Of a DNA stretch of 7,817 nucleotides, positions 1 to 6,130 are shown in pieces. Both the position numbers and the translations under genes were made by a program. This DNA is from DATFXF01 sp035258565. Lineage in GTDB: Bacteria; Acidobacteriota; Terriglobia; Acidiferrales; UBA7541. Where the stretch lies: positions 1 through 7,817 of the forward strand of contig DATFXF010000075.1 of NCBI GenBank assembly GCA_035258565.1, read 5' to 3'. A model generated the notes under the pieces. It searched no databases, was not told the DNA's origin, and saw only the letters and a program-made list of their open reading frames with translations. The stretch's first letter is position 1, and the number at the start of each line of letters is the position of its first letter.

Positions 1-1257
1 GCCACTGTTCTCAAATCCATGGGTTATGCCACCGGGCAGTTCGGTAAGAACCATCTTGGCGATCTGAACAAATTCCTGCCCACGGTACACGGCTTCGACG
101 AGTTCTTCGGCTACCTCTATCACCTGGATGCGTTGGAGGACCCCTGCCATCCCAACTACCCGCAGAACCTCAGGGCCAAGGTGGGGCCGCGCAACATGGT
201 CCACAGCTGGGCCACCACGACCGACGATCCCACCGTGGACCCGCGCTGGGGCAAAGTAGGCAAGCAGAAGATCGAGGACGCAGGTGAGTTGTGCCCGGAA
301 CGAATGAAAACGGTGGACGACGAGATTCTTGGCGATGCGCTTAAGTTTGTGGACGGGGCCCGGCAACAGGGCAAGCCATTCTTTCTGTGGCTCAACACGA
401 CGCGCATGCATGTCGTGACACATCTGTCGGAGAAATACGAGAAGATGCGCACGCCGGAAAACGGCTGGACGGTGCAAGAAGCCGGCTTGGCGCAGCTCGA
501 TGACATCGTCGGCGCAGTCATGAAATACCTGGCAGACAACGGGCTGGAAGACAACACCATTCTGGCCTTCACCACGGATAACGGCGCCGAAAACTTCACG
601 TGGCCCGACGGCGGCCAAACGCCCTTTGCCGGCGGCAAGGGCACGGCACTGGAAGGCGGGTTCCGCGTGCCGATGATCATCCGCTGGCCGGGACACATTC
701 CCGCGGGCAAGGTTGAAAACGGAATCGTCTCCGGCCTGGATTGGTTTCCGACCTTCGTGGCTGCGGCCGGTAATCCCAACATCACCGAGGAACTCAAAAA
801 GGGCAAGCAGATCGGCGACCGCACCTACAAAGTCCACCTGGACGGCTATGATCAAACCGACCTCATCACCGGCAAGGGGCCTTCGAAGCGGCACGAGATT
901 GTCTACTTCACGGAGTCTACGCTGAGCGCGATCCGCATCAACGACTTCAAGTACCGGTTTACCGATCAACCCAGCGGCTGGCTTGGCGGCACCGTGAAGG
1001 TCGACATGCCCATTCTGGTGAATCTCCGGCTGGACCCCTTTGAGCGCACCGGACTGCCCACCGCCACAGGAGGGTCGTTGGCCTATTACAACTGGTTCGT
1101 CTATGAGTTCTGGCGCTTTGTCTTCGTGCAGCAGGTGGTGGCCGAGCTGGCCAAGACCGCAATCGAATTCCCGCCCATGCAGAAAGGCGCAAGCTTCAAC
1201 CTGGAGAGTGTGAAGGAACAGATCCAGAAGGCCATGGCGGCGCGAACCGGACAGTGA
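1..1257 (+). CDS. Arylsulfatase (sulfatase family S1), 3' part
   Basis: C-terminal part of a sulfatase, an enzyme that hydrolyses sulfate esters. The frame is open to the left edge (residues ATVLKS precede the first ATG at 19), so the start and the N-terminal Cys-x-Pro-x-Arg site that becomes formylglycine lie outside the window. Counting from the ATG at 19, the second sulfatase signature GYATGQFGKNH is at residues 2-12, a conserved TTRMH with a likely active-site His is at 127-131, the metal-binding TTDNGAEN is at 185-192, and the GGKGTALEGGFRVP block is at 205-218. The tail FPPMQKGASFNLE fits the usual C-terminus of bacterial arylsulfatases of this type. About 418 residues are visible; full proteins are usually 500-550, often exported. 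The natural substrate cannot be read from the sequence. The gene ends in TGA with no close downstream partner. The family call is firm; the sulfate-ester specificity is open. Confidence 0.93.
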   Translation, partial: ATVLKSMGYATGQFGKNHLGDLNKFLPTVHGFDEFFGYLYHLDALEDPCHPNYPQNLRAKVGPRNMVHSWATTTDDPTVDPRWGKVGKQKIEDAGELCPERMKTVDDEILGDALKFVDGARQQGKPFFLWLNTTRMHVVTHLSEKYEKMRTPENGWTVQEAGLAQLDDIVGAVMKYLADNGLEDNTILAFTTDNGAENFTWPDGGQTPFAGGKGTALEGGFRVPMIIRWPGHIPAGKVENGIVSGLDWFPTFVAAAGNPNITEELKKGKQIGDRTYKVHLDGYDQTDLITGKGPSKRHEIVYFTESTLSAIRINDFKYRFTDQPSGWLGGTVKVDMPILVNLRLDPFERTGLPTATGGSLAYYNWFVYEFWRFVFVQQVVAELAKTAIEFPPMQKGASFNLESVKEQIQKAMAARTGQ

Positions 1258-1298
1258 CAGGGCCCGCGTTTTCCTGCAAGCAGTGGCTGCAGTATTGG

Positions 1299-1322
1299 AG
1301 CGCTCACCCAGAAAGGGGCGCT
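1299..1322 (+). terminator. Hairpin after sulfatase gene, weak terminator candidate
   Basis: AGCGC (1299-1303) pairs with GCGCT (1318-1322), and CCC (1307-1309) pairs with GGG (1315-1317), leaving a three-base bulge and an AGAAA loop. It sits 41 bases after the sulfatase stop. No T-run follows, so it is at most a Rho-assisted or 3'-end-protecting stem. Confidence 0.25.
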
Positions 1323-1421
1323 TGCCGGGCTGGAGTTCTCCTCTAGCTCTCCCCACAACGCGCTTGGCGTGAAAATCAAGGAGTCACGGACGCAATTTTC
1401 TTGTCGAACAAATTTACTCGA

Positions 1422-1481
1422 ACCGCCCTAACTTGATCACTGCCTTCACTCTTGGGTCATCAAATTCGTGGCTAGGGCGGT
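1422..1481. repeat. 9-bp inverted repeat spanning 60 bases
   Basis: ACCGCCCTA at 1422-1430 is perfectly inverted as TAGGGCGGT at 1473-1481. Inside it, TTGAT (1433-1437) pairs with ATCAA (1459-1463), and AC (1439-1440) with GT (1456-1457) across a C:C mismatch, so the whole 60 bases can fold as one two-tier stem. No T-run follows on either strand. It could be a structured RNA element, a small palindromic repeat or a regulator site; none of these is proven. Confidence 0.4.
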
Positions 1482-1706
1482 CTATGTAATCCTCACGTTG
1501 CCTGCGCGTCGATCATCTCCTTCGTGACATCCCGCGTTTCCTTGCACGCATCCTTAGTTTATTGGTCGCGCCGCACGCCGGTTGTGGCCGCCGATCCTGC
1601 CGAAGCTGTGTTTCGAGCAACGAATGATGGCCGCTGTCGCCCTGGCCGTTCTCGTAATGCGAGTTCGCCCGCATACCAGCAGGAAGAAGGAGGACGAAGA
1701 AACAAG

Positions 1707-1713
1707 AAGGAGA
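1707..1713 (+). promoter_or_regulatory. Ribosome binding site that fixes the DUF2252 start
   Basis: AAGGAGA lies six bases before the ATG at 1720. This strong site supports 1720 over the upstream in-frame ATG at 1582. Confidence 0.75.
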
Positions 1714-1719
1714 CCCTTC

Positions 1720-3132
1720 ATGGCAGCCGTTGTCACTCCCTTTCCCTCGAGATCTCATCCGCGTAAAGCCGCCGCTTCAGCCGTCCCCGCTGGCCGCAAG
1801 GAGCGCTACGCCGCGGGCAAGGCATTGCGCCAGCGTGTGGCCCGGGAGCAACACGGCGAATGGACCCCTGGCCCTAAGCGGCGCGATCCGGTCGAAATGG
1901 TAATCGAATCCAGCCAAGGCCGCATTCCGGAGCTCGTTCCCATCCGCTACGGGCGCATGATGGTTTCTCCCTTTACCTTTTATCGAGGCGCTGCCAACAT
2001 CATGGCCGCAGACCTGGCCCCTACCCCGGTGACGGGCTTGCACGCACAACTCTGCGGCGACGCCCACCTGCTCAACTTCGGCGGCTTCGACACGCCCGAG
2101 CGCCACCTGGTTCTTGATGTCAACGATTTCGACGAGACTTTTCCCGGCCCCTGGGAATGGGACTTGAAGCGGCTCGCCACCAGCTTCGTGTTCGCGGCGC
2201 GTTCCAATGGTTTTTCCCCCGCCGATCAGCGTGAGGCGGCTTTAACCTGCGTGCGGTCGTATCGCGAGCATATGCTCGAATACGCCGATATGACCGTCCT
2301 CGAAACCTGGTACGCGAGTCTCCAGTTCAGCGACACTCTGGCGACGATCCACGACAAGGCTGGACGGCGGCGTCTGAAAAAGCGGGTTAAAAAAGCGCAG
2401 GTCCAGCAGATCCCTGAGCATGAGTTTCCCAAGTTGGTGCAGGAGCGCCGCGGGCGCTATGTGATCAAGGACGCGCCGCCCCTCATCTATCATGATCCTC
2501 ACATCGTGGCCAGCGGAGAGGCCATTGAGCGCGTGTTGGCTCTGTACCGGCAGAGCCTGTCCGACGCGCGAAGGGTATTACTTGACCGCTACACCGTGAT
2601 GGACTTTGCCCTGAAGGTAGTTGGGGTTGGCAGCGTGGGTACATTATGCGCTGTGGCGCTGCTGATGGCCGCGGAGGATGACCCGTTGTTCATACAGATC
2701 AAGGAGGCGGGACCCTCGGTACTCGAAACCTATCTCGGGAAGAGCACCTATCCCAACCACGGGCAGCGAGTAGTGGCCGGCCAGCACCTGATGCAGGCAG
2801 CGAGCGACATCTTCCTGGGATGGACGCACGGCCAGGGAAAGCGCCATTTTTACCTACGACAGTTGCGCGACATGAAGGTCAAGCCGCTGGTCGAGCTATT
2901 CAAGCCCGTCGACCTGTTTACTTACGCAATGTTGTGCGGCTGGACGCTGGCACGCGCCCACGCGCGCTCCGGCGATCCGGCGATGATCGCCGGCTATATG
3001 GGCAAGAGCGACGTCTTCGACAAAGCCCTGGCCGCCTTTGGCAAAACTTATGCGGACCAGACCGAGCAAGACCATGCCGCCTTCAAGAATGCGATTCGTC
3101 AGGGACGGATCGAGGTTCAGGCAGATGCGTGA
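1720..3132 (+). CDS. DUF2252 family protein
   Basis: A 470-residue protein recognised as DUF2252 by its blocks: FYRGAA (residues 87-92), LCGDAHLLNFGGFDTPE (111-127), VNDFDETFPGPWEWDLKR (134-151), VGVGSVGT (301-308), FIQIKEA (324-330) and a C-terminal HLMQAASDIFLGW followed by FYLRQLRDMK (about 356-386). The pairing of a GDxHxxN block with a downstream DFD block resembles the catalytic loop and metal-binding Asp of the kinase/aminoglycoside-phosphotransferase fold; that link is my inference, and no biochemical role can be given. There is no signal peptide or membrane helix, so it is probably cytoplasmic. The N-terminus (first 60 residues) is basic and Ala-rich. The start at 1720 is chosen for its Shine-Dalgarno site; an in-frame ATG at 1582 would add 46 unrelated-looking residues. 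The gene converges on the debranching-enzyme gene and has no operon partner. Confidence 0.92.
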   Translation: MAAVVTPFPSRSHPRKAAASAVPAGRKERYAAGKALRQRVAREQHGEWTPGPKRRDPVEMVIESSQGRIPELVPIRYGRMMVSPFTFYRGAANIMAADLAPTPVTGLHAQLCGDAHLLNFGGFDTPERHLVLDVNDFDETFPGPWEWDLKRLATSFVFAARSNGFSPADQREAALTCVRSYREHMLEYADMTVLETWYASLQFSDTLATIHDKAGRRRLKKRVKKAQVQQIPEHEFPKLVQERRGRYVIKDAPPLIYHDPHIVASGEAIERVLALYRQSLSDARRVLLDRYTVMDFALKVVGVGSVGTLCAVALLMAAEDDPLFIQIKEAGPSVLETYLGKSTYPNHGQRVVAGQHLMQAASDIFLGWTHGQGKRHFYLRQLRDMKVKPLVELFKPVDLFTYAMLCGWTLARAHARSGDPAMIAGYMGKSDVFDKALAAFGKTYADQTEQDHAAFKNAIRQGRIEVQADA

Positions 3133-3142
3133 GACTCGACGT

Positions 3143-3227
3143 CATCGCTCGGGATGCTTCTTCATGCGTCATTGAGTACACCGTGAAGCCTTCCTGCCTT
3201 TCTTTGATTGGCGTGCAGCCGAGTTGG
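3143..3227 (+). repeat. Imperfect intergenic repeat, copy A
   Basis: This stretch lines up in the same orientation with 5925-5999. Shared blocks in order are CATCGCTC (3143-3150), ATTGAGTAC (3171-3179) and a 29-base block at 3199-3227 that matches the other copy at 24 of 29 positions. Copy A has about ten extra bases after the first block. It begins eleven bases after the DUF2252 stop. Unlike copy B it lacks the second arm of the TTGAGTA stem and has C in place of a T in the T-run. Confidence 0.5.
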
Positions 3228-3416
3228 CTTCACCGATCGTCTGAAAGACAAAGGCGGAATTCGTCGTGAGGAGGGTTACTGCGCCAGCAGCGTAATCATC
3301 TGCCAAGGTTAAAGTGCTCACAACTTTAGCGCCCGTGCCTTCCCGGCCAATACGTCTCGCTCATGCCGGTCTAAAAAGGACGAGGCTGGGGGCTCTTCCA
3401 CCCAATGCGGAGAGGT

Positions 3417-3432
3417 CTCTCGAGGTCGAGAG
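3417..3432 (-). terminator. Hairpin after debranching-enzyme gene, terminator candidate
   Basis: CTCTCGA (3417-3423) and TCGAGAG (3426-3432) are perfect inverted arms around GG, so the RNA would form a six-pair stem with a four-base loop. It lies 13 bases past the stop of the minus-strand gene. A T-run in the minus-strand sense occurs only much further on (A-run at 3373-3377 on the + strand). GAGAG at 3410-3414 could compete for one arm. Confidence 0.3.
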
Positions 3433-3445
3433 CAAGAAATCGGTC

Positions 3446-5548
3446 CTACGCGGCCAGTTCCTCCTGGCCCAACCCAGTGCGCTCCGTCAGGACGGTCTCG
3501 AGGATCTGCTTTGTGGTTAGTACGGCCTTCTCGTCACCCTTGGCAACACAGCTGGCGCGCCCCCAGCGTCCGGGGATCCCCTCCAACGCCAGGGTTCCAA
3601 ACCAGGACGGCAGCACAGGGTTTTCAGCATAGGTGAGGACCTCGCCTTTGGGCTCCAGTCCCAACAACGTGCGTATTCCCAGGAACGGGGAGCCTGCGGC
3701 CCACGCTTGTGGGATGCAGGCCGTGGGGTACTGCACGGGGAACCGGGTTTTGGTTCGGTCGTATCCGGCAAAGACTTCCGGCAAACGGTAGCGGAAGAAG
3801 ACAGAGGCTTCAAAAATACCGGCAATGATTTGCGACGCTTCTTTCCGGAACCCGTAGCGCGCGAGTCCGGCAGCGATGATGCTGCAGTCGTGGGGCCACA
3901 CTGTCCCGTCGTGGTACTCGATGGGATTGTAGCCGCCTTCGCCCTCGGCCATCGTTCGTATGCCCCAGCCGGAGAACATCTTGGGTCCCATCAGGTGATC
4001 GCGAATGGCAGTGGCCTTGTCGGCATCCACGATGCCGCTCCACAGCAACTGGCCGATGTTGGAGCAAAGGCTGTCCACCTGGCGTTTGGAGCCGTCGAGA
4101 GCCAGGGCGAAGAATTTCCGGTCTGGAATCCAGAAGTCTTTGTTGAATCGGCTTTTGAGTTTCGCCCCCTCCGCTTCCAGTTGGGCCGCCAGCTTCTCGT
4201 CCTTCCATATCTCGCGCGCCAGACGAGCGCAGCGCAATTTAGCGTCGTAGACATAGCCCTGGATTTCACAGGTGGCGCGCGGCGTGGGGGCCAGGGTGCC
4301 GTCGCGGAAGAGAATAGAGTTCCAGGAATCCTTCCAGCACTGGTTGTCCAGGCCCAGGTTGGTCTTGCGTTCGTACTCGACGTAGCCGTCTCCGTCGCGG
4401 TCGCCGTAGTGGTCGATCCAGTTGAGGGCCGCGCGAGCATTAGGCTCGAGGGCGTGGGCCAGATTTGTGTCGCCGGTCCAGCGTTCATATTCATCCAGCA
4501 CGATTAGGAACAGCGGCGTAGTGTCACTGGCCCCGTAGTAGGGCCTCTGGGGACGCTCGCGGAAGTGCGTCATCTCCCCAAAGCGAAGCTCGTGCAGGAT
4601 GCGCCCAGGCTCTTCCTCGGTGAGGTCCACCTCATTCTTGCCTTGGGTCGCCGCCAGCGCCTTTAGCGTAGTTGCTGCCAGCTCGGCGTTGAAGGGCAAC
4701 ATCTGGTAGCTGGTAATCAGGCTGTCGCGCCCAAACAGGGCCATGAACCAGGGCAGGCCGGCTGCGGGAAGCGAATGCTGGGCCAGGGTCTCGGGACGAA
4801 AGCGAAGCGCTGCAACATCGACCAGGCTGCGCATATACAGCTGCACGGCTTGAGGATGGCAGGTCAAGGTGGGCGCATCATGGATCCACTTCTGCAAATT
4901 GCTCCGCATGGCATTCCCCGCAGCGGTAGTGAACTTGGGCGGGTGGACGGTCTTTCCGGTCACCGGCGTTACATGGAGCTTAGTGTTCCACGTGGACTTG
5001 GGCTGGAGGGTGATGCGGAAGACTGCGCTGCCTGAACTTAGTTCCGTCGGCCGCTGGGTGGAGCTCATGAGCGTTTCCCGGACAAAATCGTCGCGCCGGT
5101 AACCCAGTACCAGGCGGCCGTCCCTTGTGTCGGTGTAATACTCGCCTTTCTTTTTCAACGCATCTTTGACTTCAAAAAGGTCGGCAAAATCGGAACCGAC
5201 GTCCAGGCGCAGCTCGACTTCCTCCGGTTCGGTTCCGTGATTGAGGACGCTCAGGTCTTCCACGAAACCGTCACCCACGAAGCGGCGGCGGACGATGGAG
5301 ATGGTGGGGTTCTTGTAAATAGTGCCCGTCGGCGGAACGCAGAAGTGCTGCGCGTAATAGTATTCAACCGCGTCGGTGGAGAGTACATCCAGCGTGATGC
5401 CCTTGATGGTGAGTTTCCACTTCGACAGGTGGCGCATGTCCTCGTAGAAAAGTCCGTGCGGCTGGTCGGGCTTGGCGTCGATGTCGCCGTTGGGACTGCA
5501 GACCAGAAATGTGGAGCCGTCAAGAATGCTGATCGTGTTGTCGCTCAT
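3446..5548 (-). CDS. Glycogen debranching enzyme-like amylo-alpha-1,6-glucosidase
   Basis: A 700-residue protein of the bacterial family annotated as glycogen debranching enzyme / amylo-alpha-1,6-glucosidase. Residues 1 to about 210 are the beta-rich N-terminal domain of this family (MSDNTISILDGSTFLVCSPN near the start, GLFYEDMRHLS soon after). Residues about 230-640 form the alpha/alpha-barrel glycoside hydrolase domain, with GLPWFMALFGRDS at 264-276, YYGASDTTPLF at 337-347, a Ca-loop-like DRDGDGYVEY at 383-392, GYNPIEYHDGTVWPHD at 539-554 and QAWAAGSPF at 614-622. No signal peptide is seen, so it probably acts in the cytoplasm on branched alpha-glucans; the family also covers other oligosaccharide hydrolases, so the substrate is not certain. 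I chose the ATG at 5548 for its Shine-Dalgarno site over an in-frame GTG at 5575. It stands alone, with no other glycogen genes in view. Confidence 0.9.
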   Translation of the reverse strand: MSDNTISILDGSTFLVCSPNGDIDAKPDQPHGLFYEDMRHLSKWKLTIKGITLDVLSTDAVEYYYAQHFCVPPTGTIYKNPTISIVRRRFVGDGFVEDLSVLNHGTEPEEVELRLDVGSDFADLFEVKDALKKKGEYYTDTRDGRLVLGYRRDDFVRETLMSSTQRPTELSSGSAVFRITLQPKSTWNTKLHVTPVTGKTVHPPKFTTAAGNAMRSNLQKWIHDAPTLTCHPQAVQLYMRSLVDVAALRFRPETLAQHSLPAAGLPWFMALFGRDSLITSYQMLPFNAELAATTLKALAATQGKNEVDLTEEEPGRILHELRFGEMTHFRERPQRPYYGASDTTPLFLIVLDEYERWTGDTNLAHALEPNARAALNWIDHYGDRDGDGYVEYERKTNLGLDNQCWKDSWNSILFRDGTLAPTPRATCEIQGYVYDAKLRCARLAREIWKDEKLAAQLEAEGAKLKSRFNKDFWIPDRKFFALALDGSKRQVDSLCSNIGQLLWSGIVDADKATAIRDHLMGPKMFSGWGIRTMAEGEGGYNPIEYHDGTVWPHDCSIIAAGLARYGFRKEASQIIAGIFEASVFFRYRLPEVFAGYDRTKTRFPVQYPTACIPQAWAAGSPFLGIRTLLGLEPKGEVLTYAENPVLPSWFGTLALEGIPGRWGRASCVAKGDEKAVLTTKQILETVLTERTGLGQEELAA

Positions 5549-5821
5549 GGGAAAAATCTCCTGGTATACCCACACTCAAAGCCAGACTTACCGCTCAGCG
5601 CCGGCGCCGGGTGGGCCTGATGGACTTGGAAATCCCTGCTGCATCTACTCACGCCGCGGCATGATCAACCTCATTGGACGCGAATTGACGAGCGAAGGCT
5701 GGCCACTTCCGGACCATCCTCATCGGTCGGACGCGTCGCTCCCATTTAGTGTCAGGGCTGACCAGATGGATCCGACCGGCCCGTCCGAACGCCAACCGGA
5801 TTCCAACTATGGGCAAAGAGC
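5549..5821. other. Left half of the divergent gap
   Basis: No gene is supported here. It must hold the promoter of the minus-strand debranching-enzyme gene, but I find no strong -35/-10 pair. On the minus strand TTGATC at 5664-5669 followed 17 bases later by GATGCA is a poor match. There is a 10-bp palindrome GCGCCGGCGC at 5598-5607, a near-palindrome GTCAGGGCTGAC at 5751-5762, and a bulged stem GGATCCG (5768-5774) with CGGATTCC (5797-5804) that may be the first element of the structured region to its right. Confidence 0.4.
5557..5562 (-). promoter_or_regulatory. Ribosome binding site of the debranching-enzyme gene
   Basis: On the minus strand AGGAGA ends eight bases before the ATG at 5548. 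It lies inside the nine-residue extension that a GTG start at 5575 would create, which argues for the shorter protein. Confidence 0.7.
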
Positions 5822-5977
5822 CTATCCCCGGCTCGGGCTCGATAGTCCAGAGGAACCCTCTGGAACAGGACATTCAAGGTGCCCGATGTGGAACTTATGG
5901 TTTCGCAACTGGCACCGCACTCGGCATCGCTCTTGCACGCTATTGAGTACCGTGTGAAATACTCAAGTCCTTTTTTT
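5822..5977 (+). ncRNA. Candidate structured RNA (small RNA or leader)
   Basis: Three consecutive stem-loops and a terminator-like fourth are visible on the + strand. H1: CTATCCCCG (5822-5830) pairs with CGGG (5834-5837) and GATAG (5841-5845), with a CTC bulge. H2 starts at the next base: TCCAGAGG (5846-5853) pairs with CCTCTGGA (5857-5864), eight pairs around a three-base loop. H3: GGTGCC (5878-5883) pairs with GGCACC (5911-5916); inside, across a 3x3 internal loop, TGTGGAAC (5887-5894) pairs with GTTTCGCA (5900-5907) using two G-U pairs, with a TTATG loop. H4 is the TTGAGTA stem followed by T7. The region matches no RNA family I know. It could be a free small RNA ending near 5977, or an attenuating leader of the secreted-protein gene at 6131. 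The 5' end and promoter are unknown; no clear -10/-35 was found. Minus-strand transcription is not excluded, but the T-run favours +. Confidence 0.4.
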
Positions 5978-5999
5978 GAATGGCCTGCAACCGGGTTGG
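5925..5999 (+). repeat. Imperfect intergenic repeat, copy B
   Basis: This is the counterpart of 3143-3227: CATCGCTC (5925-5932), ATTGAGTAC (5942-5950) and the 29-base block at 5971-5999 with 24 of 29 identical positions. Here the repeat contains the terminator-like stem and T-run; in copy A both are degraded or never formed. Copy B lies upstream of the secreted-protein gene, copy A just after the DUF2252 stop. Confidence 0.5.
5943..5977 (+). terminator. Terminator-like stem plus T7
   Basis: TTGAGTA (5943-5949) pairs perfectly with TACTCAA (5960-5966) around a ten-base loop, and seven Ts follow at 5971-5977 after GTCC. The stem is AT-rich and four bases separate it from the T-run, so it is a modest intrinsic terminator. 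It lies 153 bases before the secreted-protein ATG and would end transcription from the structured region before that gene. Confidence 0.45.
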
Positions 6000-6069
6000 A
6001 GTCCCCGCTTGTTATTGCAAGCAGGTTCGTGGCCCTTGGTTTTCTAATGTAGTTAAATCCATTTATTTG

Positions 6070-6124
6070 CGCGTTGCCGAGAGCACCCGGAAAAAAGCTG
6101 TGCTGTCCGCGTTGACGAAAGGGG
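6070..6124 (+). promoter_or_regulatory. Leader with direct repeat, stem and ribosome binding site
   Basis: CGCGTTGCCGAGAG (6070-6083) recurs as CGCGTTGACGAAAG (6108-6121), 12 of 14 identical. Between them AGCAC (6082-6086) can pair with GTGCT (6100-6104) around an A-rich loop. The second repeat runs into the Shine-Dalgarno AAAGGGG at 6118-6124, six bases before the ATG at 6131. An upstream hairpin GCTTG (6007-6011) / CAAGC (6018-6022) is also possible. The binding site is well supported; a regulatory role for the repeat is inference. Confidence 0.5.
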
Positions 6125-6130
6125 ATCGTT

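Larger units (their letters stand above)
1258..1719. other. Non-coding gap, sulfatase to DUF2252
   Basis: A 462-base stretch with no convincing gene. It holds a bulged hairpin just after the sulfatase, a 9-bp inverted repeat around 1422-1481, a short direct repeat TCGAAC at 1404-1409 and 1418-1423 (14 bases apart), and the ribosome binding site of the next gene. The promoter of the DUF2252 gene should lie here, but I cannot pick out a clear -35/-10 pair. Confidence 0.6.
3133..3445. other. Convergent gap, DUF2252 / debranching enzyme
   Basis: A 313-base stretch between two genes that run toward each other. No gene is supported. Its left third carries copy A of an imperfect repeat; the rest has short stem-loops at 3309-3329 (TTAAAGT against ACTTTAG, last pair a wobble) and at 3417-3432. 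No classic stem plus T-run terminator is obvious for either gene. Confidence 0.6.

Noticed and set aside
1582..1719. A 46-residue N-terminal extension of the DUF2252 protein
   Set aside because: The ATG at 1582 lacks a ribosome site, while AAGGAGA is correctly placed for the ATG at 1720; the extra residues do not resemble the family.
3707..4507. A 266-residue plus-strand open frame inside the debranching-enzyme gene
   Set aside because: It lies fully antisense to well-conserved hydrolase motifs; long antisense frames are expected in GC-rich genes.
5549..5575. A GTG start that would add nine residues to the debranching enzyme
   Set aside because: The Shine-Dalgarno AGGAGA lies inside this extension and is well spaced for the ATG at 5548.
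5598..5607. GC-only palindrome GCGCCGGCGC upstream of the debranching-enzyme gene
   Set aside because: Such sequences are common in GC-rich DNA and it has no promoter elements around it.
5472..5957. A 161-residue plus-strand open frame starting inside the debranching-enzyme gene
   Set aside because: It is antisense to a sure gene in its first part, its composition is unlike a folded protein, and it crosses the hairpin region; no ribosome site supports it.
6036..6067. Possible promoter with TTGGTT and a T/A-rich TTTATT box before the secreted-protein gene
   Set aside because: The spacing is about 20 bases and both boxes match poorly, so it was not listed as a feature.
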